Notes: generated by a model not told the origin, from the sequence alone. DNA of 58,869 bases from a bacterium UBP6_UBA1209 (GCA_002309575.1 DBXP01000015.1:1-58869), one strand, 5' to 3'. Counted from the first letter of the stretch, positions 42,287-50,728 are shown. A program made the numbers and translations.

Positions 42287-43246
42287 TTATGCCTTTTTCA
42301 GCCTTGCCGAGAGGATCCTGATCATATCCTCCGTCATGCTGTCCAGATCGTATGTCGGTTTCCAGCCCCACTCTGCTCTAGCGCATGAGTCATCCATCTT
42401 GTTCGGCCAGCTCTCTGCGATCCCCTGCCTTACCGGGTCTATGTCGTAATCCATCGTGAAGCCCGGGATGACCTTTTTGATCGCGGCTGCGATCTGCTCG
42501 GGTTCGAAGCTCATCGATGCGACGTTGAAGCAGTTTCTGTGGATAAATTTCGAAGAGTCGGCCTCCATGACATCGATTGCAGCCTTTAGGCAGTCGGGCA
42601 TGTACATCATATCCATATAGGTCCCTGGTTTGATGTAGCAGGTGTAGTGACCCTTTTTGATTGCTTCATAATAAATATCGACAGCGTAATCGGTGGTCCC
42701 ACCGCCCGGGAGAGTTACACTCGAAATGATTCCGGGGAACCTTACGCCGCGTGTATCGACACCGTACTTCTTAAAATAATAGTCGCAAAGGAGCTCTCCG
42801 GTGACTTTTGTTACACCGTAAATCGATGTCGGGCGCTGGATAGTATCCTGCGGCGTGTTGTCTTTCGGTGTTGTGGGACCGAATGCTCCGATCGAGCTCG
42901 GCGTGAAGAGAGCAAGATGGTTTTCTCTCGCTATTTCAAGCAGATTCACAAGTGCACCGATGTTGATCTTCCATGAGAGCTGAGGTTTCTGCTCGCCGAC
43001 ACTGGAGAGGAGCGCAACAAGGTTGTAAACAGAGTCGATGTTGTGCTTTTTTATGATTTCAACAAGTCTGGGTGCATCGAGAGCGTCTGCCTGCTCGTAA
43101 ATGCCGTTGACAAGAGTCGGAGCAAGCTGGGACGGCTCTTTAAGGTCTGCCGCAACTACGTTGTCTTCACCGTAAACGCGTCTGAGCTCTGGAACAAGCT
43201 CGCTTCCGATCTGCCCGCTGGCACCGACAACAAGAATTTTTTTCAT
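42287..43246 (-). CDS. tdh: L-Threonine 3-dehydrogenase, SDR (epimerase-like) type
   Basis: The 319-residue enzyme resembles UDP-galactose epimerases but carries the features of the SDR-type threonine dehydrogenase. These are GASGQIG at 8-14 for NAD, PSSIGAFGPTTPKDNTPQ in the middle, YGVTK as the catalytic Tyr-Lys pair, and RFPGIISS...PGGGTTDYAVDIYY. It oxidises threonine to 2-amino-3-oxobutyrate in the cytoplasm. The partner 2-amino-3-ketobutyrate CoA ligase (Kbl) is not in the window. AAGGAG precedes the ATG. Its presence supports amino acid fermentation. An epimerase on another substrate is possible but less likely. Confidence 0.85.
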   Translation of the reverse strand: MKKILVVGASGQIGSELVPELRRVYGEDNVVAADLKEPSQLAPTLVNGIYEQADALDAPRLVEIIKKHNIDSVYNLVALLSSVGEQKPQLSWKINIGALVNLLEIARENHLALFTPSSIGAFGPTTPKDNTPQDTIQRPTSIYGVTKVTGELLCDYYFKKYGVDTRGVRFPGIISSVTLPGGGTTDYAVDIYYEAIKKGHYTCYIKPGTYMDMMYMPDCLKAAIDVMEADSSKFIHRNCFNVASMSFEPEQIAAAIKKVIPGFTMDYDIDPVRQGIAESWPNKMDDSCARAEWGWKPTYDLDSMTEDMIRILSARLKKA

Positions 43247-43440
43247 TTTGTTCTCCTTAAATTCAACAATTGCTAAAGACTACACGGATTCCGCGAAGAT
43301 CGCGCCGAACCGTTGAGCGAAAAAATATAGTCATAAATTTCCTAAGAACAAAATTTTTTAAAAAATTGGCGGCAACGCGAAAAAAAACCGTCGGTAATAT
43401 CCTGAAAATACTATGAAATTTGATGTTTCTACAAAAAGTT

Positions 43441-43468
43441 CTTGACAAGTCTCATCCGATGTGTAAGA
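43441..43468 (+). promoter_or_regulatory. Promoter of rplM-rpsI
   Basis: Perfect TTGACA (43441-43446), 16 bases, TAAGAT (43463-43468), about 43 bases before rplM. Confidence 0.65.
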
Positions 43469-43511
43469 TTCCCGCGCTTTTTGTAAACTGGTTAAAAGAA
43501 GGAAAGAAGCC

Positions 43512-43943
43512 ATGGAATTAACAAAATACAAAAGAAAAGAAGACGTTAAGAGAGAGTGGTTTGAGATTGATGCAACGGGATTGCACCTCGGCAGACTCGC
43601 TACACGTATCGCCGAGATTTTGCGCGGCAAAACAAAAGTTGACTACACTCCGAGTGTCGATTGCGGCGACTATGTAATCGTTACGAACGCGGAGAAGGTT
43701 GCTCTTACGGGCAGCAAAATGACCGCTAAACGTTATTACCACTATTCAGGTTATCAGAGTGGTATGAAATCTCTCACAGCAACCGAGATGCTTCAGAAGC
43801 ATCCTGAGTATGTTATAATCCATGCAGTAAAGGGGATGCTGCCGAAGAACAAGCTTGCGAATCAGGTTATTTCGAAGCTTAAGGTTTATGCCGGAAACGA
43901 GCATCCGCATACGGCACAGGAACCGAAGAAATTGGAAATGTAA
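43512..43943 (+). CDS. rplM: Large ribosomal subunit protein uL13
   Basis: The 143-residue protein matches bacterial L13 over its whole length, with WFEIDATGLHLGRLATRIA (about 18-36), DCGDYVIVTNAEKV, and AVKGMLPKNKLANQ near the end. It binds 23S rRNA in the large subunit early in assembly. AAGGAAAG precedes the ATG. The rplM-rpsI pair with a short 5' leader is conserved in most bacteria; autoregulatory leader structure of the known L13 type is not apparent in the 40-base leader. Confidence 0.97.
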   Translation: MELTKYKRKEDVKREWFEIDATGLHLGRLATRIAEILRGKTKVDYTPSVDCGDYVIVTNAEKVALTGSKMTAKRYYHYSGYQSGMKSLTATEMLQKHPEYVIIHAVKGMLPKNKLANQVISKLKVYAGNEHPHTAQEPKKLEM

Positions 43944-43964
43944 CCAAATTATTGGGGGATATTG

Positions 43965-44351
43965 ATGGAACAGTGGTACGCTACAGGTAAAAGAAAAACA
44001 GCTGTTGCAAGAGTCTTTTTGAGACCCGGAAAGGGCTCTATCCTTGTAAACGGAAAGACTCCGAAGGAATATTTCTTCATCGACAGCAGTGTTTTGAAGG
44101 TCGATGCTCCGCTCGAGATCACGAAGACACAGGGTATGTTTGATATTCTCGTTACAGTTGCAGGCGGCGGACTTTGTGCGCAGGCAGAGGCTGTAAGACA
44201 CGGAATTTCAAGAGCACTTGTTGAATACAATGCCGAGATGAGACCGGCTCTGAAGAAAGAGGGGTTCCTCCGCAGAGATGCAAGAATGAAAGAGAGGAAG
44301 AAATACGGACTTCGTTCCGCGAGAGCAAGATACCAGTTCTCAAAGAGATAG
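43965..44351 (+). CDS. rpsI: Small ribosomal subunit protein uS9
   Basis: The 128-residue protein matches S9. It starts at YATGKRKTAVARVFLRPG, carries GGGLCAQAEAVRHGISRAL in the middle, and ends in the extended basic tail ARYQFSKR, which reaches the decoding centre. ATG at 43965 follows GGGGGA; the TTG three bases earlier is less likely. It follows rplM by about 20 bases and is ended by a strong hairpin terminator at 44380. Confidence 0.97.
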   Translation: MEQWYATGKRKTAVARVFLRPGKGSILVNGKTPKEYFFIDSSVLKVDAPLEITKTQGMFDILVTVAGGGLCAQAEAVRHGISRALVEYNAEMRPALKKEGFLRRDARMKERKKYGLRSARARYQFSKR

Positions 44352-44379
44352 TCTGTTTTTCGGGCTTTTTATTTTTACT

Positions 44380-44407
44380 TACCCCTCGCAGGAGGGGTAT
44401 TTTTTTT
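44380..44407 (+). terminator. Rho-independent terminator after rpsI
   Basis: An eight-base-pair perfect stem, TACCCCTC with GAGGGGTA around a GCAG loop, is followed by eight T residues. It lies 13 bases before the chosen metK start, so it also sits in the metK leader. Confidence 0.85.
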
Positions 44408-44420
44408 AATGGAGAATGCC

Positions 44421-45578
44421 ATGTTGAGACCTTATCTTTTTACATCGGAATCAGTTACCGAGGGACATCCGGACAAGGTCGCGGATCAGGTTTCGGATTC
44501 CATTCTTGACGCCATTCTTGAACAGGACAGAAATGCGCGTGTCGCCTGTGAAACATTTGTTACGACAGGCCTGGTCGTTGTAGGCGGCGAAATAACGACG
44601 AATACCTACGTTGACATTCCCGAGATCGTCAGAAAGACCATCATCGAAATCGGTTACGAGGATACAAAGACCTGCGGTTTTGACGGTCACACCTGCGGTG
44701 TCCTTTCGACGATCGACAAGCAGTCGCCGGATATAGCTCAGGGTGTAAATGCCGGCGAAGGTCTCTTCAAGGAGCAGGGTGCGGGCGACCAGGGGCTGAT
44801 GTTCGGCTACGCTACGAATGAAAACAGCTCGTTCATGCCGACTCCTATCTATCTGGCTCACAAGCTTGCATACAGACTTGCCGAAATCAGAAAGAACGGC
44901 GAGGCTCCGTTCGTTCTTCCCGACGGAAAGACTCAGGTTTCGGTACGTTACGAGGACGAAACTCCGGTAGCGGTCGACAAGATCGTTGTCAGCACGCAGC
45001 ATAAAGAGTCTGTCAGCTACGATAAAATCAGAGAGACGGTTATCGAAAAGGTCATCAAACCCATCGTTCCGTCAGAATTGATGCATGACAAGACCGAGAT
45101 TTTTGTAAATCCGACCGGAAAGTTCGTTATCGGAGGTCCTGTCGCCGATACTGGTCTTACAGGCAGAAAGATCATCGTTGACAGCTACGGCGGAATGGGT
45201 CGTCACGGCGGCGGTGCCTTCTCCGGCAAGGATCCGTCAAAGGTCGACAGATCCGCATGTTACATGGCGAGATACATCGCGAAAAACGTTGTCGCGGCCG
45301 AACTGGCAAGAAAGTGCGAGATTCAGCTTGCCTATGCGATCGGCGTAGCGCAGCCTGTTTCGGTTTACGTCAATACTTTTGGCACATCGGCTGTTCCCGA
45401 GATAGACATCGAACGCGCTGTAAAGAAGTGCTTCGATATGCGTCCGGCGGCGATCATCGAGCAGCTTGACCTCCTTCGCCCGATCTACAGGCAGACTGCT
45501 GCGTACGGTCACTTCGGCAGAGATATCTTCAGCTGGGAGCAGATCGACAGGACGAAAGATCTTAAATCGATCATCTAA
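44421..45578 (+). CDS. metK: S-adenosylmethionine synthetase
   Basis: MetK makes S-adenosylmethionine from methionine and ATP. The 385 residues carry FTSESVTEGHPDKVADQ at the start, GAGDQGLMFGYA around residue 120, GRKIIVDSYGGMGRHGGGAFSGKDPSKVD in the central part, and the full usual length. ATG at 44421 has GGAG six bases upstream and fits the family start; the ATG at 44409 overlaps that Shine-Dalgarno. A strong terminator immediately precedes it and no promoter is apparent between, so expression may depend on read-through from the ribosomal protein operon. The last four bases overlap trmO, coded convergently. Confidence 0.96.
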   Translation: MLRPYLFTSESVTEGHPDKVADQVSDSILDAILEQDRNARVACETFVTTGLVVVGGEITTNTYVDIPEIVRKTIIEIGYEDTKTCGFDGHTCGVLSTIDKQSPDIAQGVNAGEGLFKEQGAGDQGLMFGYATNENSSFMPTPIYLAHKLAYRLAEIRKNGEAPFVLPDGKTQVSVRYEDETPVAVDKIVVSTQHKESVSYDKIRETVIEKVIKPIVPSELMHDKTEIFVNPTGKFVIGGPVADTGLTGRKIIVDSYGGMGRHGGGAFSGKDPSKVDRSACYMARYIAKNVVAAELARKCEIQLAYAIGVAQPVSVYVNTFGTSAVPEIDIERAVKKCFDMRPAAIIEQLDLLRPIYRQTAAYGHFGRDIFSWEQIDRTKDLKSII

Positions 45579-46246
45579 TCCGATATTTCAACTACTTTCA
45601 GGACCCGGTCGTTTTCGACTTTGAATTTGATTTCATACCTTCCGAAACGGAAGCCGTAGGTTTTTTCCGCATCGTGCTGATATGCGGGACGCGGATCGAG
45701 AGCCAGGATCTCGAGCAGAGGCCCTCTCAGCTCTGGTTCTATTTTTGCGAGCAGGGGTTCATCTGCCTGGACTTCAAGAGGCCTCTTTTCTACCAAATTG
45801 GTAGTGTAGGTCTCTGTTGCATCGGGGATACTGTCGATATCCGGTAGATAAGGTTTAATGTCGTAGACAGGGGTTTGATCCATAAGGTCGGCGCCGGAAA
45901 CAACTATCGAATTTTTCTCGATTTTCTCAATTTTAACGACGGAAAGTCCGAGCGGATTCGGCCGGAAGGGCGAGCGCGTCGCGAAGACTCCCAGGCGTTT
46001 GTTCCCGCCGAGTCTCGGAGGTCGGACGGTCGGTGACCATGCGGTCCCGGTATTTGCCGAAAAGCCCCAGATAAGCCAGAGGTGGGAGAAGTTTTCGATC
46101 CCCCGGATTGCCTCCTGATTTGTGAATTCCGGTTCAAAGACTATTCGGGAGAGGAGAGATTTTACAAGTCCGCTTTGCCGCGGGATGCCGAATTTTGTAG
46201 GAAAAACCGAATGAATTCTGGCGATGATCTTAAGACTGTTTTTCAA
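45575..46246 (-). CDS. trmO: tRNA m6t6A37 methyltransferase
   Basis: The 223-residue protein is the YaeB/TrmO enzyme that uses S-adenosylmethionine to methylate threonylcarbamoyladenosine in tRNA. Visible are GIPRQSGL, HLWLIWGF, the VRPPRLGGNKRLGVFATRSPFRPNPLGLS core, and DIKPYLPDID. The C-terminal part (about 150-223) with DPRPAYQHD is also normal. It overlaps metK's end by four bases convergently, and its start overlaps the CDP-alcohol transferase gene by 17 bases. It acts on the product of TsaD, coded at 16600. Confidence 0.95.
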   Translation of the reverse strand: MKNSLKIIARIHSVFPTKFGIPRQSGLVKSLLSRIVFEPEFTNQEAIRGIENFSHLWLIWGFSANTGTAWSPTVRPPRLGGNKRLGVFATRSPFRPNPLGLSVVKIEKIEKNSIVVSGADLMDQTPVYDIKPYLPDIDSIPDATETYTTNLVEKRPLEVQADEPLLAKIEPELRGPLLEILALDPRPAYQHDAEKTYGFRFGRYEIKFKVENDRVLKVVEISD

Positions 46247-47042
46247 CCTGATCCCTTAGAGCGTTGATTTCTTTCTCCTTTTTCAGGATTTTCCAGCCGA
46301 ATACGAATGGGGCGAAGATCCCGCAAACAAGGAGTCCGGAATAGACCGTGAAGATGATGTATTTGCCGGTTATCAGAGTGAGTCCGACCCAGAAGAAGAC
46401 ATCGACCTCGTTGAATTTTAAAATAGAGACGATCGCCTGAATGAAGAACTTGACCCAGTCCGTGAAACCGCGCTGAGGCGGAGTCGACCACTTGGGACAC
46501 TTCTGCATATTGGCTACGAACTCGACGATCTCGTTTTTGTAGAATTTTTCCGAGAGCTTGAGTTCCAGAAAAACCTTTTCATAGACCCACTTCGAGTATG
46601 CTGCGATGTAGATAGTCGCTGCGGCGAGGAGGGGAAGTATCAGCGTGAACTGATCCTGTGTTTCGAGCCAGCCTCTGTAGGCGAGCGCCCAGAACATCGG
46701 CACCATCGTTACACAGTCACTTGTCTTGTCGAAATAGTAGCCGAACTTTGTGGGGGTGTTGCGGAATCGGGCTAAAGTCCCGTCCATGTTGTCGACGATC
46801 AGTCCTATATTCAGTAAAACGGCTCCGAGGACTGCACCAAGGTAGCTTTTGTCATAGAAGACGAAGAAGATGCCGGCGAATTTTACCAGTACGCCTGCGA
46901 GAGTGATGCGGTCAGGTGTGAGCCAGGGCTTTTCGGCAATCGGCAGAAGAAGGAGTATCGTGAGCGGTCTCGCAAAGAGCATTGCCCAGAAATCATCTGA
47001 CTGATAATTGCGTAATTTCATCCAACGGTCTTTTAAATTCAT
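46230..47042 (-). CDS. CDP-alcohol phosphatidyltransferase family protein
   Basis: The 270-residue membrane protein contains the full CDP-alcohol transferase motif. It begins D, two residues, DG, two residues, AR, and continues with eight residues, G, three residues, D, three residues, D, in DNMDGTLARFR...GYYFDKTSD (about 83-108). Some six membrane helices surround it. It is a different paralogue from the gene at 13396. It joins two alcohols through a phosphodiester, but neither substrate is known; candidate head groups include inositol or glycerol derivatives. GAGGAAAC precedes the ATG. It overlaps trmO by 17 bases. Confidence 0.8.
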   Translation of the reverse strand: MNLKDRWMKLRNYQSDDFWAMLFARPLTILLLLPIAEKPWLTPDRITLAGVLVKFAGIFFVFYDKSYLGAVLGAVLLNIGLIVDNMDGTLARFRNTPTKFGYYFDKTSDCVTMVPMFWALAYRGWLETQDQFTLILPLLAAATIYIAAYSKWVYEKVFLELKLSEKFYKNEIVEFVANMQKCPKWSTPPQRGFTDWVKFFIQAIVSILKFNEVDVFFWVGLTLITGKYIIFTVYSGLLVCGIFAPFVFGWKILKKEKEINALRDQVEKQS

Positions 47043-47128
47043 TGTTTCCTCATTAAAAAATCGAGCGTCTTAACGATTGTTTATGACAGATGACATGTCA
47101 GTTTTACAGAACTTTCCGGATATGCGTG

Positions 47129-47713
47129 TTAGCGGTTCTTTTCGGCAAATTCGCGGCCTGCAACGATTGCATCGATGTTGGATTTGACGATCTCTTCACC
47201 TTTGCTGCCGAAGATCGTGGTGATGCCTTTTTTGATGAGTTCGAAGTCGAGACCGACGAAAAGGCTCGCAGCGCCTGCTACGACCATATTCATGCCGCGC
47301 GGGTTGTTGACCTCCTTTGCGATTGCGTCACCGTCGATGACGATTTTGCGCGGAAGTTTGTTGAGCTCTGCGTTGAGCGCATCCTGCTCCGGATAGTTCC
47401 CGATGTTGATGAGCGGGTTTGCGTTTGTGACGAGCCAGCCTGTCTCCGGGTTCAGCCAGGGAAGGTATCTCAGGGATTCCATCGGCTCGACGCTGATGAT
47501 GAGATCCGCCTTGCCCATCGGAACGAGGTCGCTGTATATGGGTTTGTCCGAAATCCTGAAGTGGCTCTGAACGTCGCCGCCTCTCTGGCTCATGCCGTGG
47601 ACCTCGGCCTGCTTGAGGTAGAGACCGCTTTCGACGGCTGCATAGCCGAAAATCGTCGCGATCGAGAGAATGCCCTGGCCGCCGACGCCTGCAAGAATCA
47701 TATCACATTTCAT
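47129..47713 (-). CDS. iorB: Indolepyruvate:ferredoxin oxidoreductase beta subunit
   Basis: IorB, with IorA, oxidatively decarboxylates aryl pyruvates to acyl-CoA. The 194 residues form the pyruvate:ferredoxin oxidoreductase gamma-like domain: GVGGQGILSIATIFG near the start, AEVHGMSQRGGDVQSHFRI, and later AGAASLFVGLDFELI. ATG at 47713 has AGGAGG upstream, and the longer frame overlaps iorA. The gene follows iorA after 11 bases. The pair is expected to serve amino acid fermentation, producing aryl-acetyl-CoA or similar products for energy conservation. Confidence 0.93.
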   Translation of the reverse strand: MKCDMILAGVGGQGILSIATIFGYAAVESGLYLKQAEVHGMSQRGGDVQSHFRISDKPIYSDLVPMGKADLIISVEPMESLRYLPWLNPETGWLVTNANPLINIGNYPEQDALNAELNKLPRKIVIDGDAIAKEVNNPRGMNMVVAGAASLFVGLDFELIKKGITTIFGSKGEEIVKSNIDAIVAGREFAEKNR

Positions 47714-47724
47714 AAGAGCACCTC

Positions 47725-49329
47725 CTACTTTTTCGCTGCTTTGGTTTTTCTTCTTAAGGTCTGCATACATTCTCTCTGCGGAATGATTACAGATACGCCG
47801 TTGTACTCGACCTCTTCAGTGATGACTTTGACCATTTCGTCGTGGTTCTGTTTGGTCGGAACAACGATCCTGACATGTTCGGGATCTACGCCGAGACCGG
47901 TGACGATCTTGAAAAGTCTGCCTTCAGCGTGTGATTTCTGTCCGCCGGTCATGCCGGTCGTCGAGTTGTCGCTGATGAAGACAACGATATTCGCCTTGTC
48001 GATGACTGCATCCAGAAGTCCAGTCATGCCGCTGTGGGTGAATGTCGAGTCGCCGATCACTGCGCAAGCCGGGAAAATGCCCGAATCTGCCGCGCCTTTT
48101 GCCATCGTGATGCTGGCACCCATGTCGAGACAGCTGTTGACTGCCTGGAACGGCGGGAGCGCACCGAGTGTGTAGCATCCGATGTCGCCGAAGAGGTGAC
48201 CGTCGCCGTATTTGTTTTTGATCGCGTCAACGAAAGCTGCGTAGAAGTCTGCGTGGCTGCATCCTGCGCAGAGTTTCGGAGGACGTCCGGCAACCAGCTC
48301 TGGAACAGGAAGACCGATCGACTCTTTGAGTCCGAGAGCCTCCGCGACGATGTTCGGATTGAGTTCGCCGTCACGCGGGATCTCTCCGGACATCCTTCCG
48401 AGGACCTTGACGTCACGGTCGAGAAGACCGCGGAGCTGTCTTTCGATCATCGGCATTCCCTCTTCGAGAACGAGGATCTTTTCGCATTCGCGGGCGAGCT
48501 TTTCAACGTAGCACTTCGGAGCCGGATACTGCGAGATTTTGACTACCGGATAGGGCGGTTTGCCGTCGAAATTTTCCATCAGGTAGTTGTAAGCCAGACC
48601 GCAGGCAATGATGCCGAGCGATTTGTCCGGTGCGTCGATGTATTTGTTCCAGGGAGCCTTTTCGGACTCTTCAAGGAGCAGCTGCTGGTTTGCGAGCGTG
48701 CGTTTGTATCTCTTCTTCGCTATTGCCGGAAGAAGAACGAACTGCCTCTTGTCCTCAGGAAGCCTGATTTCGTTCTGCGGTCTCGGCTCGCGTGTCTCGA
48801 CGTTTGCGCGGGAGTGCGAAAGACGGGTCGTAAGGCGCATGAAGACAGGGGTTTTATACTTTTCGGAGATGTCGTAACCGTAGAAAACCATGTCGTAAGC
48901 CTCCTGCTGGTTCGAAGGCTCAAGGATCGGAAGAAGCGCGAAATCTGCGAGGATCCTTGAATCCTGCTCGTCCTGCGAGGAATGCATACTCGGGTCGTCC
49001 GCGACGGTGATGATGCAGCCGCCGTTTGCTCCTGTGACACCTGAGTTTACGAACGGATCCATTGCGACGTTGAGACCGACATGCTTCATCATTGCCATGC
49101 TTCTTTTGCCGGCGTAGCTCATGCCGATAGCTGCCTCGACAGCTGTCTTTTCGTTTGCAGACCATGTTCTGTGGATATTGCGCTCGGCTGCTGTTTTCGA
49201 GCCTTGTGCATACTCCATTATTTCAGTGGACGGCGTTCCGGGATAGGCATAAAAACCGGAGATGCCGGCATCGATAGCTGCCTGAGCAACAGCTTCGTCG
49301 CCGAGAAACAACATTTTCTTTTTAGTCAC
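47725..49329 (-). CDS. iorA: Indolepyruvate:ferredoxin oxidoreductase alpha subunit lacking the ferredoxin domain
   Basis: The 534-residue thiamine-diphosphate enzyme has AYPGTPSTEI near the N-terminus, the TPP-site GDIGCYTLG and IGDSTFTHSG in the second half, and CAGCSHADFY. IorA is usually about 600 residues or more, with a C-terminal 2[4Fe-4S] ferredoxin domain. Here the chain ends soon after the point where that domain starts (GVSVIIPQREC), with a basic tail and no CxxCxxC. Electrons would have to leave by another route. The start is GTG at 49329 behind GGAGG; the longer frame has no ribosome site. It heads the iorAB operon. Confidence 0.92.
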   Translation of the reverse strand: MTKKKMLFLGDEAVAQAAIDAGISGFYAYPGTPSTEIMEYAQGSKTAAERNIHRTWSANEKTAVEAAIGMSYAGKRSMAMMKHVGLNVAMDPFVNSGVTGANGGCIITVADDPSMHSSQDEQDSRILADFALLPILEPSNQQEAYDMVFYGYDISEKYKTPVFMRLTTRLSHSRANVETREPRPQNEIRLPEDKRQFVLLPAIAKKRYKRTLANQQLLLEESEKAPWNKYIDAPDKSLGIIACGLAYNYLMENFDGKPPYPVVKISQYPAPKCYVEKLARECEKILVLEEGMPMIERQLRGLLDRDVKVLGRMSGEIPRDGELNPNIVAEALGLKESIGLPVPELVAGRPPKLCAGCSHADFYAAFVDAIKNKYGDGHLFGDIGCYTLGALPPFQAVNSCLDMGASITMAKGAADSGIFPACAVIGDSTFTHSGMTGLLDAVIDKANIVVFISDNSTTGMTGGQKSHAEGRLFKIVTGLGVDPEHVRIVVPTKQNHDEMVKVITEEVEYNGVSVIIPQRECMQTLRRKTKAAKK

Positions 49330-49376
49330 AGCGTACCTCCTTAAATAAAATAAAAACAAAAAGCACTAGCGGTGCC

Positions 49377-49406
49377 GGTATAGCATTTTGAAAGCTGAAT
49401 GGTCAA
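49377..49406 (-). promoter_or_regulatory. Possible promoter of iorAB
   Basis: On the minus strand TTGACC (49401-49406), 18 bases, TATACC (49377-49382), about 48 bases before the iorA start. Confidence 0.4.
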
Positions 49407-49421
49407 CTTTATTTGTAAGAT

Positions 49422-50198
49422 TTAGGCGTTTATTTCGTTTTTTATGAAATCGTAGAGCTGCGGGTTCGAGGCAATGATCGATTTCCCGGCAAGAAAGTTG
49501 TCGCCGCCGTTGAAATCGGAGACAGTCCCGCCTGCCTCCGAGACGATCAGCGAGCCGGCAGCGACATCCCACGGAGAGAGCCCTGCTTCGTAGAAAAAGG
49601 CGAATTTTCCGCACGCGGTGTATACCAGATCCGTAACTGCCGAACCGAGACGGCGGATCGCCCGCGTTTTGTGGATCAGTCTCAGGAAGACCGGAAGCGT
49701 GCTGCCCTCGCCGCCCTGAGTGATGTCGGCGAAGCCTGTCGCGATCACGCACTTTTCCGGTTCGGTCTCCTGACTTACGCGGATCGTCTCACCGTTGAGT
49801 TTTGCGCCGTGGCCCAGTGCCGCCGAAAACAGTTCTCCGCTCATCGGCAGAAGACAGACGCCGGCATCGACCGCGCAGCCGTTGTAATGTGCTATCGAGA
49901 CGGCAAACGGGGCAATCCCCGCAACGAAATTTGTCGTTCCGTCGATAGGATCGACTATCCAGCAGGGTGACTTAAGACCGGTCCCCGGGTTGAATTCCTC
50001 GCTCAGAAAGGCGATGTCATCAACTTTTTTAAGCTCCTGGAGGAGAAACCTCTCGACAGTTTCGTCAGCCTCCGATACGACGTCGAATCTTGATTTCAGA
50101 CGCTTCTTCAGATCAGGATTCAAAAAAAATCTACGGGCGATCCCGCCTGCCGATTTTGCGATCTCCTCAATTTGAGGAAGCTTTTCCGCGATGTTCAC
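49422..50198 (-). CDS. suhB: Inositol monophosphatase family protein
   Basis: The 258-residue enzyme hydrolyses inositol-1-phosphate and similar sugar-alcohol phosphates. The metal site is visible in FLSEEF (about 69), WIVDPIDGTTNF (about 80-91) and WDVAAGSLIVSEAGG (about 213-227). Its physiological role may be RNA-linked (as for SuhB in E. coli) or inositol metabolism. With the CDP-alcohol transferases it is compatible with an inositol lipid route, though it is not close to them. Its start overlaps the DUF1844 gene by 32 bases. Confidence 0.9.
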   Translation of the reverse strand: MNIAEKLPQIEEIAKSAGGIARRFFLNPDLKKRLKSRFDVVSEADETVERFLLQELKKVDDIAFLSEEFNPGTGLKSPCWIVDPIDGTTNFVAGIAPFAVSIAHYNGCAVDAGVCLLPMSGELFSAALGHGAKLNGETIRVSQETEPEKCVIATGFADITQGGEGSTLPVFLRLIHKTRAIRRLGSAVTDLVYTACGKFAFFYEAGLSPWDVAAGSLIVSEAGGTVSDFNGGDNFLAGKSIIASNPQLYDFIKNEINA

Positions 50199-50460
50199 TT
50201 AATTTCGCCTTGGAATTGCGGATCACGCCCTCAAGATAGGAGCGTTCCTGCTCGGTGAGATTTCTGCGTGTCTTCTCTTCGAGCATCTCCAGAAGTCCGA
50301 TGTTGAATTCGGCGATCTCGAAGTTCTGCGATATCGGATCGACGCCGCGGACCTTGATCTCGCCGAGGTTCAGCAGAACTGCCGAATATATCGACGAAAC
50401 CAGGCTTTCGAACGACGGTGTGACGACAGATGAAATATCGGTTTTCCTGTTCTCAGTCAT
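50167..50460 (-). CDS. DUF1844 family protein
   Basis: This 97-residue protein shows the DUF1844 pattern: a hydrophobic N-terminal segment (SSIYSAVLLNLGEI, about 22-35), NFEIAEFNIGLLEMLEEKTRRNLTEQE-like helical core (about 46-72), and a short tail. The function is not known; the family is common in Deltaproteobacteria, Myxococcota and Acidobacteria. It overlaps suhB by 32 bases and follows the small acidic protein gene after nine bases. It may be part of one operon of three or four genes starting at the PEGA gene. Confidence 0.8.
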   Translation of the reverse strand: MTENRKTDISSVVTPSFESLVSSIYSAVLLNLGEIKVRGVDPISQNFEIAEFNIGLLEMLEEKTRRNLTEQERSYLEGVIRNSKAKLSEHRGKASSN

Positions 50461-50469
50461 GCGTCACCG

Positions 50470-50715
50470 TTAGAAGCGTTTCTTGACGTTCGCGTTTTTC
50501 ATTACGGTCTCTTCGTTTACGGTGTCGTAATCGGTGCACTCTTCGATCGAATCGAGATACTCCTTGTACTCCTCTTCCGTAACTTCGCCCTTTTTCATCT
50601 TTCTTTCGATGGTCCTGATATCTATCTTGTCGAAGCGCTTGTCTGCAACGATTTTGATGTCCTCAGGTGTCTCGCTGAGGGGTCTCGGTCTGCTGGTTTC
50701 AACTTTTTCTGACAT
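50470..50715 (-). CDS. Small charged hypothetical protein
   Basis: The 81-residue product is highly charged and predicted soluble and mostly helical, with KMKKGEVTEEEYKEYLDSIE in its centre. No family is recognised. AGGAGG stands before its ATG, which is why I believe it is translated. It lies between the PEGA gene (13 bases) and the DUF1844 gene (nine bases) and is therefore probably co-transcribed with them. A small regulatory or adaptor role is possible but unproved. Confidence 0.65.
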   Translation of the reverse strand: MSEKVETSRPRPLSETPEDIKIVADKRFDKIDIRTIERKMKKGEVTEEEYKEYLDSIEECTDYDTVNEETVMKNANVKKRF

Positions 50716-50728
50716 TATATCCTCCTAT

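Noticed and set aside
43247..43511. A palindrome-rich A/T sequence before rplM, considered as a ribosomal leader or small RNA
   Set aside because: The promoter at 43441 leaves a leader too short for the known L13 leader, and no conserved helix set was seen.
44352..44420. SAM-sensing riboswitch before metK
   Set aside because: The 69-base gap is too short, and contains only the terminator hairpin.
47090..48175. A 361-residue plus-strand open frame
   Set aside because: It is antisense to iorA and iorB.
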